Made by a program: the position numbers and the translations under genes. 64,000 nucleotides of DNA from Methylobacterium thuringiense (GTDB lineage Bacteria; Pseudomonadota; Alphaproteobacteria; Rhizobiales; Beijerinckiaceae): contig NZ_BPRA01000002.1 in NCBI RefSeq assembly GCF_022179645.1, positions 212,585 through 276,584 of the forward strand. Direction: 5' to 3'. Numbering within the stretch: the first letter of the stretch is position 1; every line of letters begins with the position of its first letter. The notes under the pieces were generated by a model that was not told where the DNA came from, made no database searches, and worked only from the letters and a program-made list of their open reading frames with translations. Below are positions 58,906-64,000 of the stretch, piece after piece.

Positions 58906-60900
58906 TCAGAACGTACTCACACGCACGCCGCCATACACCGCGAGTCCCGGCCCGAGGAAACCGGTGGGGTTTTCGTAGCGGCGGTCGAACAGGTTATCGA
59001 CGCGGCCGAACACGGTGACCGTCTCGTTGACGTCGTAGTTCACGGCGAGGTTCACGATGGTGAAGCCGGGATTCTTGAGCCGCGAGATCGAGAAGTCGCG
59101 GTTGCCGTCGACGAAGTGGCCGAGCACGATTACCGTGCCGCTGACGGCCAGGCCGGGCAGCGGAGTCCAGGAGGTGGTGAGGCTGCCTTTGTGGCGTGGC
59201 CGGCGCAGCAATTCCTGGTTGGCGATCTCGTCCTTGCTGACCGTGTTCGTATAGTCGATCCGGGCCGACCAGGTGTCGGTGAGCTTGAAGGCGGCGAAGG
59301 CTTCAGCCCCGTAGGATTCGGCCCTGCCGACGTTCACGAACTGGAACTGGCGCATCGGCAGGAAGGCGGTGTTGATCAGGTTCACGAAGTCGTTCTGATA
59401 GTAGGTCGCGCCGACGAGCACGTTCGGCCCGATCGGCTGCTCGAAGCCGGCATCGTAGCCCAGGCTCTCCTCCGGCCTCAGGTCGGGGTTGGCGATCTGT
59501 CCGAAGGCCGGAATGCTGACGAAGAGCTGATACAGGGTCGGCGTCTTGAAGCCGCTGCCGACGCTGCCTTTGATGCGGGTCTCCGTATAGGGCAGGATGT
59601 AGCTCGGCGCGACGCGGAACGTCGTGGCGGGACCGAACGCATCGTTCTCGTCGTGGCGGATGTTGGCCACGATGCTGGCGCGCTCGAACGGCGTCAGCTG
59701 CGCCTCGACATAGCCGGCGGTGTTGCCGTTCTGCGCCTTCAGATCGCCGGTGCCGAACGGATTGAGGTCGAGATTGCGCAGGCGCTCCTCGTCGCGCTGC
59801 GCGCCGAACAGCAGAAGGTTACCGGGTGCGAACAGGTAGTCGCCACGGTATTCGTAGCGCGTGCGCTCGCCGGTATTCGTCGTCGCGAGGGGGTTGAGCG
59901 GATCGTAGATCTGCGTCTCGTTGTCCCGGAATTGGTTCGAGTAGTTGATCGCGAAGATGTTGTGAAAACCGGCGGACGGCGTCCACTCGGCCTCGTTGCG
60001 GGTGAAGAGCTGCTGATACGTCTGCTCGTTGCGGATCGTGCCGAAGAGCACGGTCGGGAAGAACTCGTAGTTGTCGGTGTTGAACCGAAGCGTCGCGTCG
60101 GTGAAGCGCGTGATGGAGTTGATGCGGAAGTCGTCGGTGAACTGGTATCCGAGCTTCGCCGAGACGGTCGTGTTGTCGTAGTAGTTCGGATAGCGCTTGA
60201 AGCCCGGCGCTGCGAGGTCGCGGGGCGTGACCGGCGTCTCCGCCGCACGCAGGTGCTGGATCGACACCGAATAGTCGAAACCGTCCTCCGCGCCGCTGAT
60301 GCGGCCGAACTGATTGAAGGTGCCGAACGAGCCACCCTCGACGCGGGTCGTGATCCGGGTCGGCCCCTCGCCGCGCGTGGTGACGAAGGAGATCACGCCG
60401 CCGATGGCGTCCGCGCCGTAGAGGCCGCTCTGCGGTCCGCGCAAGACCTCGATCCGCGAGAGATCGTCGGTCAGGAGCTGGCCGAAATCGAAGGCGCCGT
60501 TGGGCGTCGACGGATCGGTGGCGTCGATGCCGTCGATCAGGACTTTGGTCTGGTTCGCGTTCGCGCCGCGAATGAACACCGAGGTCTGGCCCCCGGGTCC
60601 GCCGGTCTGCACGACATTGAGGCCCGGCACCTGCTGAAGCGCGTCCGGGACGGTGCGCCGCTGTTGCTGCTGCAGGGTCTCGGCCGTGAGCACGGTCACG
60701 CTCGAACCGATCTGCGAGGTCGGCGTCGGTACGCCGGTGGCGCTGACCGAGATCTCTTCGAGGCTCGTCGCCGTATCCGGCGCGGTGCGGGTGAAAGGCG
60801 CGGCGGTCTGCTGAGCCAGGGCCGGCGAAGCCGCGAGCAGCGAGAGGCCGACGCACGACCGGAGAGCGCGCCGAAGCGCGGTGGGAGAGCGATGGGACAC
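58906..60900 (-). CDS. btuB: TonB-dependent vitamin B12 receptor
   Basis: 664 residues. After the signal peptide (LRSCVGLSLLAASPALAQ) comes a TonB-box-like EEISVSA, then the plug with VPDALQQVPGLNVVQTGGPGGQTSVFIRGANANQTKVLIDG and VLRGPQSGLYGADAIGGVI. The barrel ends with FGRVDNLFDRRYENPTGF and a terminal aromatic (STF) typical of outer-membrane proteins. The cobalamin riboswitch upstream supports B12 as substrate. It is the first gene of the operon. Confidence 0.95.
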   Translation of the reverse strand: MSHRSPTALRRALRSCVGLSLLAASPALAQQTAAPFTRTAPDTATSLEEISVSATGVPTPTSQIGSSVTVLTAETLQQQQRRTVPDALQQVPGLNVVQTGGPGGQTSVFIRGANANQTKVLIDGIDATDPSTPNGAFDFGQLLTDDLSRIEVLRGPQSGLYGADAIGGVISFVTTRGEGPTRITTRVEGGSFGTFNQFGRISGAEDGFDYSVSIQHLRAAETPVTPRDLAAPGFKRYPNYYDNTTVSAKLGYQFTDDFRINSITRFTDATLRFNTDNYEFFPTVLFGTIRNEQTYQQLFTRNEAEWTPSAGFHNIFAINYSNQFRDNETQIYDPLNPLATTNTGERTRYEYRGDYLFAPGNLLLFGAQRDEERLRNLDLNPFGTGDLKAQNGNTAGYVEAQLTPFERASIVANIRHDENDAFGPATTFRVAPSYILPYTETRIKGSVGSGFKTPTLYQLFVSIPAFGQIANPDLRPEESLGYDAGFEQPIGPNVLVGATYYQNDFVNLINTAFLPMRQFQFVNVGRAESYGAEAFAAFKLTDTWSARIDYTNTVSKDEIANQELLRRPRHKGSLTTSWTPLPGLAVSGTVIVLGHFVDGNRDFSISRLKNPGFTIVNLAVNYDVNETVTVFGRVDNLFDRRYENPTGFLGPGLAVYGGVRVSTF

Positions 60901-61023
60901 GGAAAACGAGCCTCGGGCGACGTCTGTGGCACGTCACCGCGAACGAGGCCTCACCACACGGAACGCAGCCGCGTGCTTCGACACCCGCCGGAGCACCCCG
61001 CCCGACGCGTTTCGCGTGTGACC

Positions 61024-61205
61024 ACGACTGACGGCAGGTCTCCTGGCTCGCGGGTCACTGCCTTCCATCCGTCTTCCCGGGTCGAGGAACCCAGTGACAT
61101 CGGTGGCGGAAGGCTCGCCGCTTACAGTTGCGGGGGCAGCCGCGGCATTGGGACAAGTCCCTCACCGCGTTCCCTTTTGATCCCTTTCGGGAACCGTCGG
61201 GACCC
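61024..61205 (-). promoter_or_regulatory. Cobalamin (AdoCbl) riboswitch of the btu operon
   Basis: On the minus strand, GCTGCCCCCGCAACTGTAAGCGGCGAGCC (the B12 box, 61126-61140 and flanks) is followed by AAGCCAGGAGACCTGCC-type sequence (near 61030-61050, GAGCCAGGAGACCTGCCGT). The layout matches the cobalamin class. It lies about 125 nt upstream of btuB. B12 binding in this class normally shuts off uptake genes. Confidence 0.95.
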
Positions 61206-61548
61206 AGCTAGGCTGTACAACGACAAGTCGTCAATGCCGGCGCAGGGCGCTGCATTGTGGAAGACATGCGGTGTCGCATGCGTGTGACAGCACCGGGTCG
61301 CCCCCATTGCGCGCAATCCATGGTAGATGGTTTGAGGAACAGGGACGATCCGGCAGCCGCCGCAGGGTCCCTGAGGAACCGGTGCGGATCGTCATGTCGG
61401 GCGCCCGACGCCTCAATCTCGACACGCTGGGCTTCGACACGATGAGGGACGCCTTGCGCCCGTTCCGATGGCCCTGCCTCCGCAGGGGATGGGCTTCGTC
61501 GCATGACAGGCCGGCCCGGAGTCCGAGACCTTTGCCCATGGTACGCCG
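61206..61548. other. Intergenic region between the B12 operon and the M23 peptidase gene
   Basis: About 340 bp carrying the promoters of both divergent units. Two short perfect inverted repeats are seen: CATGCG/CGCATG (61265-61280) and CCCTGC/GCAGGG (61472-61487). No RNA family or small gene is recognisable. Confidence 0.4.
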
Positions 61549-63615
61549 GTGACCCGCGAGCGGCTCAAGATCGGTGAAGCGCGCGGATCGTCGCCAGGGC
61601 GCCCCTCGCGCCTGTTCGAGCGCGGCATCGAGCCGCCGCTCGACATGGCCGGGGCCGAGGCGACGCAGGTCGACCGCCGCGACGTGAACCTGCGCTGGCT
61701 TTGCGCCAGCGCGCTGACCGGCATCACCGGCGCCTGCCTGATCGGAGGGGCGATCCAGGTTTCGCTCCGCAGCGACATCTCCCACGCGGCGATCCCCGAG
61801 CGAGTCACCGTGTCGTCGAAGCGTGAGGTCGGCGAGGACGGCGTCAACGTGGCGCGCAAGGGCGACCGGCTCGTACGCAACCTGATGATCGCTTCGGCCA
61901 AGCAGAGCTTTCGGACGCCTGTGACGGTCCGGCTCGGCGACCGCGAGATCATCAAGGTGAAGCCGTTCGTGCGCGTCTCGACCGCGCTGTCGATGCAGAC
62001 GGGGGTGTTCGCCACCGACATCCCGCGCTTCGACCCGCTGAAGATCACCTCGGACGACTCGCAGGAGCGCTACGCCGACACCAGTGCGGCCGGCGGCGAC
62101 GGCCCCGGCGGCGAAGTCAGCGTGGTCAAGCGCGACCTGACCGACCTGCCGATGGATGCGAGTGCGCCCGCGCTCACCGACGACGACGTGACGGCGCAGG
62201 TCGAGGAAGAGCGCCGCCTGACGGCGGAGGCCGGCCGGCGCACGGCGCTTCCGCTCGCGCCGCAGATCATGCTCTCGCGCACGCTGCAGCCGGGTTCGGC
62301 CAAGTTCGGCACCGAGGTTGAGGCCAAGGATGCGAGCCCGTTCAAGTCGATCGAGGTGCTCGTGGTGCCCGAGAACGTCACCAACCTCGGCAAGGTCGAG
62401 CTGAAGGGTGGCGAGTCGGCCCTCGTCGAGGAGCGAGACCTCGCGCTCAAGCGCGGAGACACACTCGAGACCGTGCTCAAGGCCACCGGGCTCACCACCG
62501 ACGACGCCATCCGCGCGGTCGTCGCGGCGCTCGGCGGCAAGACGAAGACGGCGGCCCTGATCGAAGGCCAGCAGTTCCGCGTGCAGATCGCCCCCGGCCC
62601 GAAGCCCGGCGACGCCCGCCGCGTCACCCGCGTGGTGCTCTACGGAGAGAAGGGCGTCGAGGCGATCGCCGCGATGAACGACCGGGGCAGCTTCGTCTCG
62701 GTTGCGCCCCCGACGGACGAGACTCTGGGCGGCAAGCCGCAGCCTCAGGCCAATTCCTCCGAGGACGATGACGACGAGGAAGAGAGCGGCTCCGGCCCGC
62801 GCCTCTACCAGAGCCTCTACGAGACGGCCGCCCGGCACGAGCTGCCGCGCTCGGCCGTCGACGACATCGTGCGGGTGTTCAGCTACGACGTCGACTTCCA
62901 GCGCCGGATCTCGTCCGGCGACGGCCTCGACGTCTTCTACAGCTACGACGAGGATGCCGGCCCGAGCGCCGGCGAGAAACCGGAACTGCTCTACGCCGCG
63001 CTCAACCTCGGCGGCGAGACCCGCAAGATCTACCGCTTCCAGTCACCCGACGACGGCGCCGTCGACTTCCTCGACGACCAGGGCCGCTCGCTGAAGAAAT
63101 TCCTGATCCGCAAGCCCATCGCCGACGGCATCATGCGCTCCGGCTTCGGTTACCGCCGCCACCCGGTGCTCGGCTACGCCAAGCTTCACACCGGCATCGA
63201 CTGGGCGAACCCGATCGGCACACCGATCGTCGCCGCGGGCAACGGCACGGTTATCAAGGCGCAGTGGGATTCGGGCTACGGCCAGCGCGTCGAAATCCAG
63301 CACATCAACGGCTACGTCACCACCTACAACCACATGTCCCGCTTCGCCCGAGGCGTGACGCAGGGCGCCCGGGTGAAGCAGGGCCAGGTGATCGGCTATG
63401 TCGGCTCCACCGGGCTCTCCACCGGCCCGCACCTGCACTACGAGGTGATCATCAACGGCCACTTCGTCGACCCGCTGAAGATCCGCGTCCCCCGCGGCCG
63501 CGAGCTCGACGGCCGCCTGCTCGCCGAGTTCAAGCGCCAGCGCGACCAGATCGAGGCGACGATGCAGAAGTCGAAGAGCGCGACCGCGATGGCGCAGCGG
63601 GATGCGATGCGCTGA
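61549..63615 (+). CDS. M23 metallopeptidase (cell-wall endopeptidase, MepM/NlpD-like)
   Basis: 688 residues from a GTG. A single membrane segment near residues 49-70 (LCASALTGITGACLIGGA) anchors it to the inner membrane. A long periplasmic part follows, including an acidic stretch (SSEDDDDEEESGSG) and a LysM-like LKRGDTLETVLKATGL. The C-terminal LytM domain has GFGYRRHPVLGYAKLHTGIDW and TGPHLHYEVIING, with the HxH and upstream H-D metal ligands all present, so it is likely an active enzyme cleaving peptidoglycan cross-links. Confidence 0.94.
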   Translation: MTRERLKIGEARGSSPGRPSRLFERGIEPPLDMAGAEATQVDRRDVNLRWLCASALTGITGACLIGGAIQVSLRSDISHAAIPERVTVSSKREVGEDGVNVARKGDRLVRNLMIASAKQSFRTPVTVRLGDREIIKVKPFVRVSTALSMQTGVFATDIPRFDPLKITSDDSQERYADTSAAGGDGPGGEVSVVKRDLTDLPMDASAPALTDDDVTAQVEEERRLTAEAGRRTALPLAPQIMLSRTLQPGSAKFGTEVEAKDASPFKSIEVLVVPENVTNLGKVELKGGESALVEERDLALKRGDTLETVLKATGLTTDDAIRAVVAALGGKTKTAALIEGQQFRVQIAPGPKPGDARRVTRVVLYGEKGVEAIAAMNDRGSFVSVAPPTDETLGGKPQPQANSSEDDDDEEESGSGPRLYQSLYETAARHELPRSAVDDIVRVFSYDVDFQRRISSGDGLDVFYSYDEDAGPSAGEKPELLYAALNLGGETRKIYRFQSPDDGAVDFLDDQGRSLKKFLIRKPIADGIMRSGFGYRRHPVLGYAKLHTGIDWANPIGTPIVAAGNGTVIKAQWDSGYGQRVEIQHINGYVTTYNHMSRFARGVTQGARVKQGQVIGYVGSTGLSTGPHLHYEVIINGHFVDPLKIRVPRGRELDGRLLAEFKRQRDQIEATMQKSKSATAMAQRDAMR

Positions 63616-63642
63616 GGCGCCTGCGCCGGTGGCCGAACGGCA

Positions 63643-64000
63643 TCAGAACCCGAGCCGCTGTCGGATCTCTGCCGCCGTCGCGCCCCGCGCGCGCAGATCG
63701 CCGAGGGACTCCGACCCGCGCGACTTGGCCAGCTTCTCGCCGTTCTCGGCCAGCAGCAGCCGGTGGTGGTGATAGGCCGGCGTCGATAGCCCGAGCAGCC
63801 GCTGCAGCAGGACATGCAGATCGGTCGCCGCCCTCAGATCCTCGCCGCGGACCACGTGGGTGATGCCCTGGGCGTCGTCGTCGAGCACGACCGCGAGATG
63901 ATAGCTCGTCGGCACGTCGCGCCGCGCGACGACGGCATCGCCCCAGCGGGCGGGATCGGCAGCCGTTTCCTCCATCTCTCCGACACGGGCGCGCATCCCC
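63643..64000 (-). CDS. gluQ: Glutamyl-Q tRNA(Asp) synthetase, 3' part
   Basis: The C-terminal 118 residues of a GluRS-like protein, running off the right edge. SYHLAVVLDDDAQGITHVVRGEDLRAATDLHVLLQRLLG is the family signature, and KLAKSRG replaces the KMSKS loop. There is no anticodon-binding domain after it, as expected for GluQ, which charges the queuosine base of tRNA(Asp) with glutamate. A full-length GluRS would continue past this point. Confidence 0.9.
   Translation of the reverse strand, partial: GMRARVGEMEETAADPARWGDAVVARRDVPTSYHLAVVLDDDAQGITHVVRGEDLRAATDLHVLLQRLLGLSTPAYHHHRLLLAENGEKLAKSRGSESLGDLRARGATAAEIRQRLGF

Noticed and set aside
58708-61287. 859-codon open frame on the plus strand opposite btuB
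   Set aside because: It runs across the btuB gene, the riboswitch and the btuF start; composition is Arg/Ala/Glu-rich as in antisense frames and there is no motif.

Overview
The window is a 64 kb stretch of a GC-rich alphaproteobacterial chromosome. It is most likely Hyphomicrobiales (Rhizobiales) and probably a Methylobacterium/Methylorubrum-type organism. This rests on very high GC, the alphaproteobacterial form of RpoD, a zinc-finger-degenerate DnaG, the lptF-lptG-lptD-pdxA-ksgA order, an ELM1-family protein, an NDUFA9-type protein, a pseudoazurin and B12/TPP riboswitches. The genus is inferred from gene style, not from a search. Nearly everything is ordinary housekeeping DNA. I see no rRNA, tRNA, CRISPR array, prophage or intact insertion sequence.

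Layout. 1-0.5 kb: 3' part of suhB (minus strand). 0.7-1.2 kb: a secreted GlcG/HbpS-type protein with an apparent C-terminal frameshift. 1.2-4.4 kb: TPP-riboswitch-controlled thiO-thiS-thiG-thiE/tenI operon for the thiazole branch of thiamine synthesis (minus). 4.9-6.2 kb: a soluble class III nucleotide cyclase. 6.6-10.6 kb: a small secreted protein, two divergent AraC regulators and an MFS exporter coupled to the second regulator. 10.7-16.8 kb: rpoD, dnaG and yqeY (minus), with a Tat-exported SMP-30 protein and a PilZ protein on the plus strand between dnaG and yqeY. 16.9-17.5 kb: a BrnT/BrnA toxin-antitoxin pair. 17.7-24.3 kb: carA, a small membrane protein, pseudoazurin (minus), carB, greA. 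24.4-28.6 kb: a secreted protein, an ELM1-like protein, trxB, a LysR regulator and a YARHG protein. 28.7-32.7 kb: an acyl-CoA ligase, a membrane protein and pepA (minus). 32.9-39.7 kb: lptF, lptG, lptD, pdxA, ksgA, covering LPS export, PLP synthesis and rRNA methylation. 40-43.4 kb: a secreted protein, a SpoIIAA-like protein and priA. 43.5-50.1 kb: an MFS transporter, a lipase-like hydrolase, an NDUFA9-like protein, a cupin, a membrane-bound cyclic-nucleotide-binding protein, a flavin amine oxidase-like protein and a secreted DUF2380-like protein. 50.6-55.0 kb: gatB, a methyltransferase, a GntP-family permease and a GNAT acetyltransferase. 55.2-61.2 kb: a cobalamin-riboswitch operon (btuB, btuF, btuC, btuD-type genes, then a translationally coupled gene of unknown function). 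61.5-63.6 kb: an M23 cell-wall peptidase. 63.6-64 kb: 3' part of gluQ.

The most unusual signal is palindromic repeat elements that sit in frame inside protein-coding genes. A 92-bp element lies in the thiE/tenI gene. A 185-bp element bounded by 27-bp near-perfect inverted repeats lies in the essential helicase gene priA. A weaker candidate lies in an MFS transporter gene. A further palindromic element of a different sequence family is intergenic at 55.1 kb. This resembles the in-frame palindromic elements known from Rickettsia, but with different sequences. Other points worth checking are the unknown gene locked into the B12 uptake operon, an AT-rich structured inverted repeat near 39.9 kb, the absence of surA from the lptD-pdxA junction, and the frameshifted glcG-like gene.
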